A DNA stretch of 64,000 bases, taken from NCBI GenBank assembly GCA_900550055.1, contig URQU01000003.1:15661-79660 (forward strand). Direction: 5' to 3'. The notes beneath the pieces are model-generated. The model was not told the DNA's origin, did no database searches, and saw only the letters and a program-made list of their open reading frames with translations. Positions 34,025-43,495 of this stretch are shown in pieces (the first letter of the stretch is position 1; each line of letters starts with the position of its first letter). Both the position numbers and the translations under genes were made by a program. The stretch comes from an uncultured Coriobacteriaceae bacterium. GTDB lineage: Bacteria > Actinomycetota > Coriobacteriia > Coriobacteriales > Eggerthellaceae.

Positions 34025-34525
34025 ATGGAGGGGAAACGAAACCGCGGCGAGGTGACCGCCGAGCTTTCCGAGAAGGTATGGGCGAGGCTGTGCCGCGAGA
34101 ACGCCCTGGTCGCGAGCGAGGTCTGGGTCGATGACGCCCGCCGGGTCGATTTCGTGGCCTACAGGCCGCATCGTCCGCGCGACCGATCGTCGAACCATGC
34201 GACCGCCGCCGAGCTCGAGTCCGGCACCTTCACGTTCGTCGAGGTCAAGTCGTGTATGGACGATTTCACGAGCGGCCACGGCAGGACGTTCGAGGGCGAT
34301 GAGAACTGGCTGGTGTGCCCGCTCGAGCTCGCCGACTCGCTGGCTTCCAAAGGTATGCTGCCCAAGGGGGCGGCCGTGTACTCGCCCGACGCCCGCGGCG
34401 CCCTGCGGAAGCGCTACGACACTTCCGAATTCCGGCAGGTGCGCGTCGCCCCGGCAATCGAGCTGATATGGGCGATGCTGAGGCGGAAGAGCTCATGCGA
34501 GACCGGCGCCGGTTTTCCCGTATAG
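34025..34525 (+). CDS. Predicted PD-(D/E)XK nuclease-like protein (166 aa)
   Basis: Soluble protein. The pattern WVDDARRVDFVAYRPHR followed about 40 residues later by FTFVEVKSCMDDF gives the Asp...Glu-X-Lys arrangement of the PD-(D/E)XK nuclease core (MmcB/VRR-like), with a preceding helix ELSEKVWARLCRENALVASE. Single small-domain nucleases of this type occur in mobile elements. GAAGGGGAG lies 8 bases before the ATG. Fold assignment is from pattern only. Confidence 0.6.
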   Translation: MEGKRNRGEVTAELSEKVWARLCRENALVASEVWVDDARRVDFVAYRPHRPRDRSSNHATAAELESGTFTFVEVKSCMDDFTSGHGRTFEGDENWLVCPLELADSLASKGMLPKGAAVYSPDARGALRKRYDTSEFRQVRVAPAIELIWAMLRRKSSCETGAGFPV

Positions 34526-34535
34526 ATCACCGGCG

Positions 34536-34660
34536 CATCTGTCCGGATGCATATCCGCACATCGGCATACATACGCCGAGGCACATACGCGCACACGCAT
34601 ATATACACACCAGCACCATTGCACATATGCGCGCACGCATAAAGACATAGACGCACAGAT
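34536..34660 (+). repeat. Purine-pyrimidine hexamer element, copy 5
   Basis: Contains perfect alternations at 34581-34610 (30 nt) and 34621-34641 (21 nt) with ATACGCGCACACGCATA-type units. No CTGGGTACATAC tail. It fills the start of the 438-bp gap after the nuclease-like gene; a strong hairpin follows and a promoter-like site lies near 34881-34909. Confidence 0.7.
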
Positions 34661-34698
34661 GAACAGGCCGCGACCCCTTACGAGATCGCGGCCTGTTC
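34661..34698 (+). terminator. Strong hairpin after the hexamer element
   Basis: Thirteen-bp perfect stem GAACAGGCCGCGA / TCGCGGCCTGTTC with a 12-nt loop. It has no T-run, so termination is only possible. Confidence 0.5.
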
Positions 34699-34880
34699 TC
34701 GGACCGAAGTCCCACCCATGAAAGAAATCCGCGATGCCCGCATGGGAAAGACAAGCCGTTCGGCTGCGCGGGGCCCACATCATTCTGAGGCTATCGTACC
34801 CGTCTGCGCATCGGGGTATACGGGCGCGCGGGGAAATGCGCGGAAGCATATCCGCCCCGCCTTCAAAAACTTCCTATAGT

Positions 34881-34909
34881 TTCTGCAAAACCCCCGTTCA
34901 GCGTATATT
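34881..34909 (+). promoter_or_regulatory. Possible promoter of the PIF1-like helicase gene
   Basis: TATATT at 34904-34909 within an AT-rich patch, with a poor -35 (TTCTGC) 17 bp upstream. Only the -10 is convincing. Confidence 0.35.
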
Positions 34910-34963
34910 TTTTCGCTTGCGCGGGTATCAATTCCCCGTTACTGGTCGAACGGATGACGGGAT

Positions 34964-36412
34964 ATGGAAATGGCAGACGGTGACCGCTTTACACCGGAAC
35001 AGGCCGAGGCGCTGAGCGCGCTGAGGGACGGGAGGAACGTGTTTCTCTCGGGCAACGCCGGCACGGGTAAGAGCTACGTGCTCAACGCCTTCATATCGGA
35101 CCTGAAGGCGCGCAACGTCGATTTCCTCGCCCTGGCGCCCACCGGCATCGCCGCGCTGAACCTCACGGACGGCTCGACGATCCACCGCACGCTGAAAATC
35201 GCGCCGGGGGTCTGCGCCCCCGATGGCCCCAAGGGGTCCCGCAAGGTGCTCGACGCCGCGAAGGTAATCATCATCGACGAGATCTCGATGTGCCGCATCG
35301 ACCTGTTCGACCACGTGATGGGGATGATCTCCCAGTCCATGACGCGCAACGGCGCGAAGCAGGTGGTCCTCGTCGGCGATTTCTTCCAGCTGCCGCCGGT
35401 CGTGACCGAACGCGACTCCGCGCTGCTGATGAAGTTCTATCCCGGAAACCTCCAGGGCTGGTGCTTCAAGTCGAGGTACTGGACCGGCTTCGATTTCGAG
35501 CCGCACGTCCTCAAGACGGTCGTGCGCCAATCCGACCCCGATTTCATCGACAACCTGAACCGCGCCCGCGTCGGCGACGCGTCGTGCCTCGATTACTTCA
35601 ACGCGCACTCGAAGAGCTCCCGCGCCTACCTGCCGAAGGACACGCTCGTGCTGTGCGCCAACAACCGCATCGCCGATTCGATCAACCGCGAGAACGTCGA
35701 CGCGCTCGACGCACCGAAGGTCGAGTTCGCGGCCGCCGCGACCGGCACGGTGTCAAACGGCGACAAGATGGCGCCGGAGAGGATCGTCCTGTGCCGCGGC
35801 GCCCGCGTGATGTCGCTCGTGAACAGCCCTCAGGAGGGTTACGTCAACGGCACGCAGGGCACCGTCACCGACGCGTCCGCGGACGCCGTGACGGTCGAGT
35901 TCGACGGGGTGGACGAGAAGGTCCGCATCGAGCGGCACAGATGGGAGATCAACAAGTCCGAGGCCGTCGTCGAGATGGACGATGAGGGCAGGCCCGTCAA
36001 CAGGGTCAAGACCGCCGTCGTGGGTGCCTATACCCAGATCCCGCTCAAGCTCGCCTACGCCATCACCATCCACAAGTCGCAGGGCCTGACGTTCGATGCC
36101 TGCTGCGTCCACACGAAGGTCTTCGCCGAGGGCCAGCTGTACGTCGGCCTGTCCCGCGTGCGCTCCGCCGCCGGCCTCACCGTGTTCCCCAAGATTGAGC
36201 CGAACCGCCTGATCGCCAGCCGCGAGGTCGTGGAGTTCTACGATTCCCTCGAGCACAGGATGGAGGAGCCGGTCCAAATCGTGTGCCCGCGCCGCTACGA
36301 GTCGCGGGTCCGCGCCTACATCCGAGACCTCATGGACGGCAGGGACCCCGACGCCCCCACGCCTCCCGCCCTGGAAGGCGCCCTGGAGAACAGCAAGGCG
36401 AATAAGCGGTAG
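34964..36412 (+). CDS. PIF1-like superfamily 1 DNA helicase
   Basis: Helicase of 482 residues, 5'-3' type. Walker A VFLSGNAGTGKSYVLNAF, motif Ia ALAPTGIAALNL, motif II VIIIDEISM, motif III VLVGDFFQLPPVV, and C-terminal motifs AYAITIHKSQGLTFD and QLYVGLSRVRSAAGL match PIF1/RecD2-related proteins. It would unwind duplex or resolve secondary structure during element replication or transfer. It is convergent with the PIWI-RE operon and shares a terminator with it. Whether it is element backbone or part of the defence cargo is unclear. ATG 34973 is an alternative start. Confidence 0.88.
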   Translation: MEMADGDRFTPEQAEALSALRDGRNVFLSGNAGTGKSYVLNAFISDLKARNVDFLALAPTGIAALNLTDGSTIHRTLKIAPGVCAPDGPKGSRKVLDAAKVIIIDEISMCRIDLFDHVMGMISQSMTRNGAKQVVLVGDFFQLPPVVTERDSALLMKFYPGNLQGWCFKSRYWTGFDFEPHVLKTVVRQSDPDFIDNLNRARVGDASCLDYFNAHSKSSRAYLPKDTLVLCANNRIADSINRENVDALDAPKVEFAAAATGTVSNGDKMAPERIVLCRGARVMSLVNSPQEGYVNGTQGTVTDASADAVTVEFDGVDEKVRIERHRWEINKSEAVVEMDDEGRPVNRVKTAVVGAYTQIPLKLAYAITIHKSQGLTFDACCVHTKVFAEGQLYVGLSRVRSAAGLTVFPKIEPNRLIASREVVEFYDSLEHRMEEPVQIVCPRRYESRVRAYIRDLMDGRDPDAPTPPALEGALENSKANKR

Positions 36413-36421
36413 CGACAACGG

Positions 36422-36460
36422 AAATGGGAAGGCCGAATCTCCCGGCCTCCCCATTTCATT
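36422..36460. terminator. Bidirectional terminator between helicase and PIWI-RE genes
   Basis: Fourteen-bp stem with one mismatch (AAATGGGAAGGCCG / CGGCCTCCCCATTT), T-rich on both sides when read in each direction. Confidence 0.75.
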
Positions 36461-36475
36461 TTCGCGGGCGGATCG

Positions 36476-39001
36476 CTACCGTCTGCCGGTGAGCTCCCAG
36501 TCCCAGATATACTCCTCGACCTGCTCGGCGAGATGGAGCGGGGCGGGAAGGTTCACCCTCATATCGTTCTTGTAGAGCTGCACCATGCAGCCGCGCAGGG
36601 CCTCGGCGTATTTGACGCTGGCAAGCGCCTCGGCCTCGCCACCGGGCGACAGAAGGCAGTACTCGTTGATCGTCTTCTCGCAGAACGCCGCGGTGGGCGA
36701 ATCGTACTTCGATCCGCGTGCGGACCATTTGTACTGGGCGTCGCCCGGTCGCGGGGCCAACGCGAGGAAGTAGCCGTCCATCTTGAAGAGTCCCTGCTTG
36801 TCGCGCCTGTTCGGCACGGTGCCGTCGTCTGCGCCGCCCGCGGCCACCTCGTCCGTGAACCAGTCGGGGACCTCGCCGTTGAGACCGGAGCGTATACGCA
36901 GGATGCGCAGCTTGCTGCCCGCGAGGCCAAGCGGCTCCTCATAACCGGTCGGTCCGTAGCTCAAGGGTCCCGACTCGAGGCCGGAGTCGCTGATGCCGGG
37001 CCACCAGTCTCTCTGGCGGATGCGGCCGTAGGAGTTGACGAGGAGGAGTTCCGGCCTGTCGCCGGTGGCGCGGACTATGCCGTGGAGCATCCTCTTCAGG
37101 GCCATTCCGTTTGCCCGCTTGCAGGAGTCCGGAAAGCCCTCGGAACCGCTCAGCCGGGCGAACTCGATGAGGGCGCGCCAGTACGGTAGGCTTCCGTCAG
37201 GTAGGAGGGGGCAGTACACGGTGACGGCACCGCTTCTCATGTCCTGTCGGACGCAATAGGGGAAGCTCGCACGCGCCTTGCCGTTGCCGGAGTTGTAGAC
37301 CTTCAACCCTATCGCCGGGATCGAGGTATCGATGCCGCGCGAATTGCGTGCCGGTTCGGGTACGAAACCGAGCTGGCGCATGAGGTCGCGGACGGCGACG
37401 CGCGCGCGGATCTCGGGACTGTCCTTCGAGTCCTCGGGTTCGATGAATTGGGTCAGGCGCCCGGTTTTCGCGAACGCGATGCGCAGGGCGCGCTTGGGGT
37501 CTCCGCCGTCGTCTTTGCCCTTGGGCTTGTAGCTCTCGGCGCCCGGCAGGGCCACTATGCACGCGGTCGGGTCGGTCGCCTCGGGAAGCGCGGCGGCGAC
37601 TTTGCGCCAGCGGATCTTCGCCTGGCTGTCGCCGGTATTCTCCATGCGGTTCAGGAGGTCGTTTGCCGGGATGTTATCGATCTCGACCTCGAAGCCGTCG
37701 ACGGCCCCCTCCCCACCGAGAAAGCGGGAGATCTCGGCCCTTGCCATATCGAGGAGCCGGGCATCGTCCTGGTTGCCGATCAGCTGGAATACGGCCCTGT
37801 CCCTGCCGGTGCAGTGGGCGAGTCTGGCGCGGTTGGCCCGGCCCCAGGTCTCCTGTCTCGCCCGTGCGCTGACGGGGTCCTTGTCCCAATCCGCCTGCCT
37901 GGGTTCCTCTATGGACGCCTTGAGATGGGTCAGTTGAAGCGAGTCGAGCGCACCGACGGGCTCCGCGATATCTTTGAGCCGAGCCGCGACGGCCTCGAAG
38001 AACATGGCCTTGTCGATGACGGATGCCCCGCTTGCGACCGAAGGCTTCGATGCCCAGGAGGCGGTCATCGCGTAGGGGGATAGGATCTGCGGCTGCGAGC
38101 CGTCGCGGGCGTACCTGCCCATGTCCTCAAGATACTCGCGGACTGCGGGCAATCCGGTCCCGCTGGCGAACTCGTAGTTCGCCAGGGCCGCGGGGTCCCA
38201 GGCCAAGTCGCGCTTCTGTTTGTCGTAGCCGTAGGGGACGACGCGGAGCGTGCCGCCTTCCGTGCGGACGTAGGCGTTGACATCGTGTTTGAGGAACGGG
38301 TCGTCCTGCCATGGCTTGCCGATGAAGCGGCGGACGGCGACATCCATGTTGAGCCTTGCCTTGCGGCCGACCGGCAGCGTCTCGACGTGGAATCTGAGGG
38401 CGAACGCCCACGGGTCCTCCTTGTGCCAGTGGATATCGGAAATCAGCTCGTAGACGTTTCCGTTTCCGCGTGAGACTCTGCTGAAGTTCTCGACCATGCC
38501 GTTGGCGAGTTCGAGGGGGATGTCGGCGATGGCGTCGGCGACTTGCGCGGAGAATGCGGGGAAGGTGAGCCTGCCCGTGGGACGGCCGTCGCCGCTGAAC
38601 AGGCGGATCTCTTCGCCACGCACGGCCTCTTCGAACGTCTCGGGGTGCAGCATCCCCATCACCTTGCGGTAGGCGGGGGATTGGGTATCGATGTCCTTGC
38701 GGGAGGAGATCCAGACCGCGATGACGTTGCATAGCTTCGCGAGATCAATGGGGGCGAGGGCGATAAGCCAGCTGTCGGTATGTACGTTGGGGCGTACGGG
38801 ATTCAGCTCGACGGCCCGGTCGAGCCAGCAGCGCAGGTCGTCCTTGAGGACTTTGGTGTTGAGGTAGCCGCCCTCTTTCCTCGGGGGCATGAGCGTGAAG
38901 AGGGCGTCGCGCAGGCTGTCGGGCAAGCCGACGACGTGCACGGTCGTCTTGGTGTCGAGAACGGGTGCGAATGACATGAGGTGCAGCTTAGAGTCCGACA
39001 T
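36476..39001 (-). CDS. PIWI-RE family protein (predicted MID-PIWI Argonaute relative)
   Basis: Protein of 841 residues encoded last in a tight operon with a DinG-like helicase and a predicted REase, the gene trio defined for PIWI-RE systems. The C-terminal half reads as an RNase H/PIWI domain: SIPAIGLKVYNSGNGKARAS (about 570), GAVTVYCPLLPDGSLPYW, ELLLVNSYGRIRQRDWWPG (about 650), LRILRIRSGLNGEVPDWF (about 704), and the Argonaute-like end LPAPLHLAEQVEEYIWDW. Where the first catalytic Asp of an active PIWI domain is expected, it has IGLK, so slicer activity may be lost. ATG 39001 follows AGGAAAGGAATC; the frame upstream of it is not coding. It overlaps the helicase gene by 14 bases. Family assignment rests on pattern and context. 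Confidence 0.75.
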   Translation of the reverse strand: MSDSKLHLMSFAPVLDTKTTVHVVGLPDSLRDALFTLMPPRKEGGYLNTKVLKDDLRCWLDRAVELNPVRPNVHTDSWLIALAPIDLAKLCNVIAVWISSRKDIDTQSPAYRKVMGMLHPETFEEAVRGEEIRLFSGDGRPTGRLTFPAFSAQVADAIADIPLELANGMVENFSRVSRGNGNVYELISDIHWHKEDPWAFALRFHVETLPVGRKARLNMDVAVRRFIGKPWQDDPFLKHDVNAYVRTEGGTLRVVPYGYDKQKRDLAWDPAALANYEFASGTGLPAVREYLEDMGRYARDGSQPQILSPYAMTASWASKPSVASGASVIDKAMFFEAVAARLKDIAEPVGALDSLQLTHLKASIEEPRQADWDKDPVSARARQETWGRANRARLAHCTGRDRAVFQLIGNQDDARLLDMARAEISRFLGGEGAVDGFEVEIDNIPANDLLNRMENTGDSQAKIRWRKVAAALPEATDPTACIVALPGAESYKPKGKDDGGDPKRALRIAFAKTGRLTQFIEPEDSKDSPEIRARVAVRDLMRQLGFVPEPARNSRGIDTSIPAIGLKVYNSGNGKARASFPYCVRQDMRSGAVTVYCPLLPDGSLPYWRALIEFARLSGSEGFPDSCKRANGMALKRMLHGIVRATGDRPELLLVNSYGRIRQRDWWPGISDSGLESGPLSYGPTGYEEPLGLAGSKLRILRIRSGLNGEVPDWFTDEVAAGGADDGTVPNRRDKQGLFKMDGYFLALAPRPGDAQYKWSARGSKYDSPTAAFCEKTINEYCLLSPGGEAEALASVKYAEALRGCMVQLYKNDMRVNLPAPLHLAEQVEEYIWDWELTGRR

Positions 39002-42000
39002 TTCCGATTCCTTTCCTGAATGACTCGTAGAACGGCCCGTAGAGGGCTTTGGCGACCTCCGGCTGGTCGCTATCGTGCATGAGGCGTTCCATGTAGGCGC
39101 CGAGCTCTTCCAGGGTCCTGAACGAGAGCTTCCCGTCGCCGCCGCGGAAGGCCGCATCGGCGAAATAGACATGCGGCGCGGGCCTCTCCTTATCGGCAAG
39201 CCTCGCCAGGCGTCCGAATATCTGGATGATCGTGACCATGAGCGTGGAGATCGCGTCGTCTACGAGGAATTGCCTGCCCATGGTCCTCCATGCGCCCATG
39301 GGAAGGTTCTCGTCCCGCTCCATGGTCTTCCATGTGCGCCAGGCGGAGGCCCTGACCTCGGTCGCGAACTCCCCGGGATTGGCCGGGAAGTCGCCGACCT
39401 CCCTTTCGATGAGGCCGTTGAGTTTGCGGTATCGCCCGCCGAGGTCGTGCGGTGTGCCCATCGGCCGCACCGAGAAGATGAGGCTCGTGAACACGGCATG
39501 GCCGCCGCGGTCGACGATATTGAAGCCGCGCTCGATGGCCATGGCCGGCGCCACGAGCACTTTGGCCGGATGGTCGCAGAACTTGTAGACTTCGCTCCGG
39601 GGCACGAAGTGCTCCCTGTGGTCGTGGTTGTTGCGCACCAGGGCCGCGACCTTGATTGCCTGGCCCTTGCGTCGGAACTCTTGCTCGATGCGGTCGCGTG
39701 CGTCCTCGGCCTCCCGGTAGCTGTTCACGATGACCAGGGCCTTTCCCGCGCCATCCGCGTCGAGTTCGTCCCTCAGCGTGGCCATGGTCTGCGATAGGAC
39801 GATGCCGAGGTTGCCGGAACGCATCTCGGCGGCGCTGCCGGACACGTTCTGCTCGATGCCGAGGTCCCTCACGGTCGAGGTGGAGAGCTTGGCCGCCTTC
39901 CACGGCTCCGCCTCGAGGAGGTAGTCGACCGGCCTGTTCACGTGGTATTGCAGGCAGCCGGGCTCCCAGCTCGAACCGGAGAGCAGGAGCACGTGCGGCC
40001 CCAGCGCCGCCCCGGCGGGGTCGGTATCGAGCCAGGGCAGCGAGCACATGAAGGCCCGCCCGAAGGCGAACTGCCGGAAAAGCCTGAGGTCGTTGCCGTC
40101 GAGCTTCATCCCGAAGATGTTGCCGATCAGCGAGTTGGGGAGATAGTGCTGCTGGCGCGTGTAGCTGAACTTGAGGAAGTTGTACAGCTCGTCGACGGAA
40201 TCGTCCTTGAAGCTGAGGAGGTCCTGCGCGGAGGCGAGTTCGCGCAGGTACGAGTCGAACCGGATGACCTTGAGGGCGAAGGAGAACCTGGTCCGCAGCT
40301 CGTCGGGAAGCTCCGAGCATCCGCATGCAGCGAGGTATTCGTTCAACGAGTAGCTGTGGGTGTCGTCGTCGATGCCCTCGCAGGAGGTCGCGACCGCCTG
40401 CGAGAGCTTGTTGAGGGCCGCGTCGCCGCCATCGAGGCTCTTCTTGGCAATCTCGAATCTATAGGGGTTGATGAGTTTGTCGGCATCCTCGTAAACCTGT
40501 TTGGGAAGGCCCTGCTCCAGGAGGTCGTTCAGAAGCGAGAGTGACGTGAACGCCTCGTCCTTGACGATGCGCCATTTCGCCACGCGGTCGTCCCTGACGG
40601 ATTTGAGCAGCGCCTTCGCGACGGGCTCGGATTTCTGGCGCAGGTCATAGAAAAGCTCCTCGTTGAAGTCCCTCATCTTGTCGTCCGGGCGCCGCTTCAT
40701 GGCTACGGCTGTCGGGTCGGCGGCGTTGCGGATGAGCTCCTGGAAGCTCATGCTCGGGGCGAAGCAGCCGTCGAGCTGCGCCTGCACGCGGTCCGCCTCA
40801 TCGAACAGGACGACGTCGAACTGCTGAAGAGCCTCCTCGAAGAATGCCTTGCGCTCCCTTCCGACGATCATGGTGGCGAAGCCGGTGGGAGTCGTGACCA
40901 CGACGTCGGATGTCAGGGACTCGCGGGCCATGGCCTGCGATGGGCACACGTCCCAGTACGGGCATGAGTTCGCGCCGCCCTTCTTGGACCGGAGGCCGCG
41001 GCATGGCGTGCTGCCGTATCCGCAGGCCTCGGGATCGGAAGAGGAGAGCCCGTCCATGATGCAGGCGGTCTCCAGGTATTTGGATGCGGAATGGTCGAGG
41101 AGCATGGAGTCATCGTGGTCGAAGAACTCGTCGAGCCGTTCGATGCGCCTGCCGCGCGACACCAGGGGCGAGGCGCTGATTCCCGCCTCGCGAAGCAGGA
41201 CGACGCTTTCCATCACGTCCGATACCGAGTTGAGCAGGGATACCGCGCGCAGGCCGCGCTTCGCGAGGCAGACGATGAGCATGTTGGCGAGGACGGACTT
41301 GCCGGCGCCGACGAGGCCGACGAGGCTCACGACCTCATCGAGGCGCAGGCCGTCAGCGACGGATGTGCTGCCGCCGCGGGCCCGCTTGAGGAGCCCCTGG
41401 TCCTTGACCCTTCTGAGCACGGCGGCGTAGTGGGTCTTCCCGGTCTTCTCCCCGACTTCGTCCGCGGTCGAGATGAGCTCGTCGAGGGTGATATCGATGG
41501 GCGGGCGCCTGCTCTTGCGGGGGATATCGTCAATCTTGCCCGTTTGGGGCGGCACGGCATCGGGTATGGTCACCCAACGGATCGATCCGGTTACCGTGGT
41601 ATCGCCGGTCGCCTCGGGCTTGCATGTGTAGGAATACCGTCCTTTGGGTCTCGCGACCACGTTTTTATGGGAGAGTTTGACATCGCCGAGGAGGCGGTCT
41701 ATATAGATCGGCATGCGGTCGATCCCGGTAAGGGGGTGCTCGCGCAGGGCCATTCCGCCGTTGGCGATATCGAAGAACCGGTACCGCTCATATTCCGCGC
41801 GCTCGTAGAGGCCCAGCAGTCGCCGCCAGGCCGTGGATGAAGCCAGCGAGAACAGGTGTCGGCGCGCCATCTGCATGAGGTGGCCGTCCGCGCCGATGGT
41901 CTCGGGCCTGATGAGCTGGTAGTTCGATAGGAGCCTGTCGGCCTTTCGGGGATCGGCGCCGGGACCGCATACGCGTACCGCGAGCGCGAGCAGCGACTCC

Positions 42001-42110
42001 ACATTCAGGAACTCGTCGAGGGATAGGTCGCTGTCCTCGGGATAGCGCACCTCGAGATTGCGCTTCAGCTGGTCGAAGCCTTCCTGGGCTGTATCATTCG
42101 GCTCGCTCAT
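38988..42110 (-). CDS. DinG/XPD-like Fe-S superfamily 2 helicase of the PIWI-RE system
   Basis: Helicase of 1040 residues. Walker A is VGLVGAGKSVLANML (about residue 271). An Fe-S type Cys group lies between motifs Ia and II (CGYGSTPC ... SCPYWDVCP, about 360-388), followed by VVVTTPTGFATM. DEAH-box equivalent is VVLFDEADRVQ (about 437). C-terminal motifs include LVAPAMAIERGFNIVDRGG and QIFGRLARLADKERP (about 971). The N-terminal 250 residues are specific to this family. ATG 42110 follows GGGAGGCACGC and overlaps the REase stop (ATGA). It probably unwinds the target nucleic acid for the PIWI-RE/REase pair. Confidence 0.8.
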   Translation of the reverse strand: MSEPNDTAQEGFDQLKRNLEVRYPEDSDLSLDEFLNVESLLALAVRVCGPGADPRKADRLLSNYQLIRPETIGADGHLMQMARRHLFSLASSTAWRRLLGLYERAEYERYRFFDIANGGMALREHPLTGIDRMPIYIDRLLGDVKLSHKNVVARPKGRYSYTCKPEATGDTTVTGSIRWVTIPDAVPPQTGKIDDIPRKSRRPPIDITLDELISTADEVGEKTGKTHYAAVLRRVKDQGLLKRARGGSTSVADGLRLDEVVSLVGLVGAGKSVLANMLIVCLAKRGLRAVSLLNSVSDVMESVVLLREAGISASPLVSRGRRIERLDEFFDHDDSMLLDHSASKYLETACIMDGLSSSDPEACGYGSTPCRGLRSKKGGANSCPYWDVCPSQAMARESLTSDVVVTTPTGFATMIVGRERKAFFEEALQQFDVVLFDEADRVQAQLDGCFAPSMSFQELIRNAADPTAVAMKRRPDDKMRDFNEELFYDLRQKSEPVAKALLKSVRDDRVAKWRIVKDEAFTSLSLLNDLLEQGLPKQVYEDADKLINPYRFEIAKKSLDGGDAALNKLSQAVATSCEGIDDDTHSYSLNEYLAACGCSELPDELRTRFSFALKVIRFDSYLRELASAQDLLSFKDDSVDELYNFLKFSYTRQQHYLPNSLIGNIFGMKLDGNDLRLFRQFAFGRAFMCSLPWLDTDPAGAALGPHVLLLSGSSWEPGCLQYHVNRPVDYLLEAEPWKAAKLSTSTVRDLGIEQNVSGSAAEMRSGNLGIVLSQTMATLRDELDADGAGKALVIVNSYREAEDARDRIEQEFRRKGQAIKVAALVRNNHDHREHFVPRSEVYKFCDHPAKVLVAPAMAIERGFNIVDRGGHAVFTSLIFSVRPMGTPHDLGGRYRKLNGLIEREVGDFPANPGEFATEVRASAWRTWKTMERDENLPMGAWRTMGRQFLVDDAISTLMVTIIQIFGRLARLADKERPAPHVYFADAAFRGGDGKLSFRTLEELGAYMERLMHDSDQPEVAKALYGPFYESFRKGIGNVGL

Positions 42111-43309
42111 CGCGTGCCTCCCTTCGCGGCGGCATCGAGTCGTTTCGAGAAGTTGCGCAGCGTTTCGCATGAATAGCCGGTCTTGCCGCGCAGGACGGCA
42201 TTGCATAGCGCGCGATATCCGGGATGGTCCCGTTCGACTTGGTCCGGCACGACATAGGCCACCTCGTCCGCGCACATCTGGGCGATGCCGGTGTCGTCCT
42301 CTATCTCGCGGGCAAGCCGCTCGGCGCGGCCGTATGCCTTGGCGTCGACGGCAAGCTGTCGGCCGTCCGGCAGATGGATCAGGATGTCGCAGGTGTCCTT
42401 GAGGGGCCACATTTCGTATTTCAGACCGAGGCCCGCTGCGGCCTCGGCGATCGCCAGCTCGAGCTTTCCGGGGGAAGAGATGTAGTGCATGACGCCGCGG
42501 GATAGGCGGAAGGCGTCGTGCGCGACGCTGTCCAGCTTGTCGAAATCGCCTGTGACGGCCTTGGCGCACGTCGCCGATGAGCAGTGGGGCTGCTTGCCTC
42601 GCATGGTCATCGTCCAGCCGCAATTCGGGCATACTTTTGCGGCGCCCGGGACGGGTTCGTAGGCCATGGAGACGAATTCCTGCAACCACACCGGGTCGAT
42701 GGTGTCGGCTTCGCCCTGGTCGAGGGGGTCGGGGTCGCCCAGGGCGAGCCCCGTCTTGATCCTGACGTATTCGTTCCAGGTGAGCAGCGGGTGGCGGATG
42801 AGCATCCTGCGTCCGTACACGTATTGCTCCTGGGTGCCGGCTCGGAGGAATTCATACACCCTGCGTTCCTGATGGCCGCCCAAGAGGTCGTTTTCCGCAA
42901 AGCGCAGCACCTCGTAGCATTCCGACGTCGCGGCGAAGTAGTCGCCGTCTACTGACGCCAGGGGCCCGATCTCGATGGACCGGCACCCTTCGACGGCTTC
43001 CCTGCACTCGTCGCGCCACCGGGCCGTCCACTCGCGCACGTCTGACGCTGCGCTGTTCCTGATGAAATCGGACTCATTGAACGTCGGCAGCAGCTCTTCC
43101 GCATCGTCGGAACACTCAGCGCACAGCGCGGCGAGGATATTCATGCCGTGTCTGAATGCCTGGCTGTAGGGATACCTATGCGGGTCGGCCTCGTAGAGGC
43201 CGTCCTTCTCGGCGATGCCGTATGCGATGAGGAATACGGCGGTCTCGAAGCGGTTGGCGATATCGCGGGCTTTGCCGGCGGCTTCGGCCGCGGCGATCGG
43301 GTCGGACAT
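42107..43309 (-). CDS. Predicted restriction endonuclease-fold protein with zinc ribbon (PIWI-RE system)
   Basis: Protein of 400 residues, first gene of the operon. The N-terminal half is helical and unassigned. A zinc ribbon CPNCGWTMTMRGKQPHC plus CSSATC-type ligands lies at about 226-247. The C-terminal domain has a restriction-endonuclease pattern: LKYEMWPLKDTCDILIHLPD then QLAVDAKAYG (about 306-327), that is Asp...(D)xK in place of the usual ExK, with Glu/Gln nearby. It fits the REase partner of PIWI-RE systems. ATG 43309 follows AAAGAGGTGGTCC. The 186-bp divergent gap upstream (43310-43495) must hold promoters for both directions, but I see no clear consensus. Confidence 0.72.
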   Translation of the reverse strand: MSDPIAAAEAAGKARDIANRFETAVFLIAYGIAEKDGLYEADPHRYPYSQAFRHGMNILAALCAECSDDAEELLPTFNESDFIRNSAASDVREWTARWRDECREAVEGCRSIEIGPLASVDGDYFAATSECYEVLRFAENDLLGGHQERRVYEFLRAGTQEQYVYGRRMLIRHPLLTWNEYVRIKTGLALGDPDPLDQGEADTIDPVWLQEFVSMAYEPVPGAAKVCPNCGWTMTMRGKQPHCSSATCAKAVTGDFDKLDSVAHDAFRLSRGVMHYISSPGKLELAIAEAAAGLGLKYEMWPLKDTCDILIHLPDGRQLAVDAKAYGRAERLAREIEDDTGIAQMCADEVAYVVPDQVERDHPGYRALCNAVLRGKTGYSCETLRNFSKRLDAAAKGGTR

Positions 43310-43495
43310 GGACCACCTCTTTATTGGAATTGGCATACACAGCAGCTTTGATACCCGCCCCCGCCGCGCTTTACACGCCCCTACCGAAACTCGACGGATA
43401 AAAATGCCCCTGCACCGGCTCGAATCGAGTGAAAGACTTCCCGCGCACGGGGTAGAAAAAGCTGGGACGGCACGCATCCGCGCGAAGGGTTTGAC

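Noticed and set aside
34661..34698. Hairpin as an integron attC site
   Set aside because: No integron integrase, no attC consensus ends, and a fully paired stem more like a terminator.
34964..36412. PIF1-like helicase as a fourth PIWI-RE gene
   Set aside because: It is convergent, has its own promoter region, and PIWI-RE systems as described have a DinG-like helicase, which is already present.
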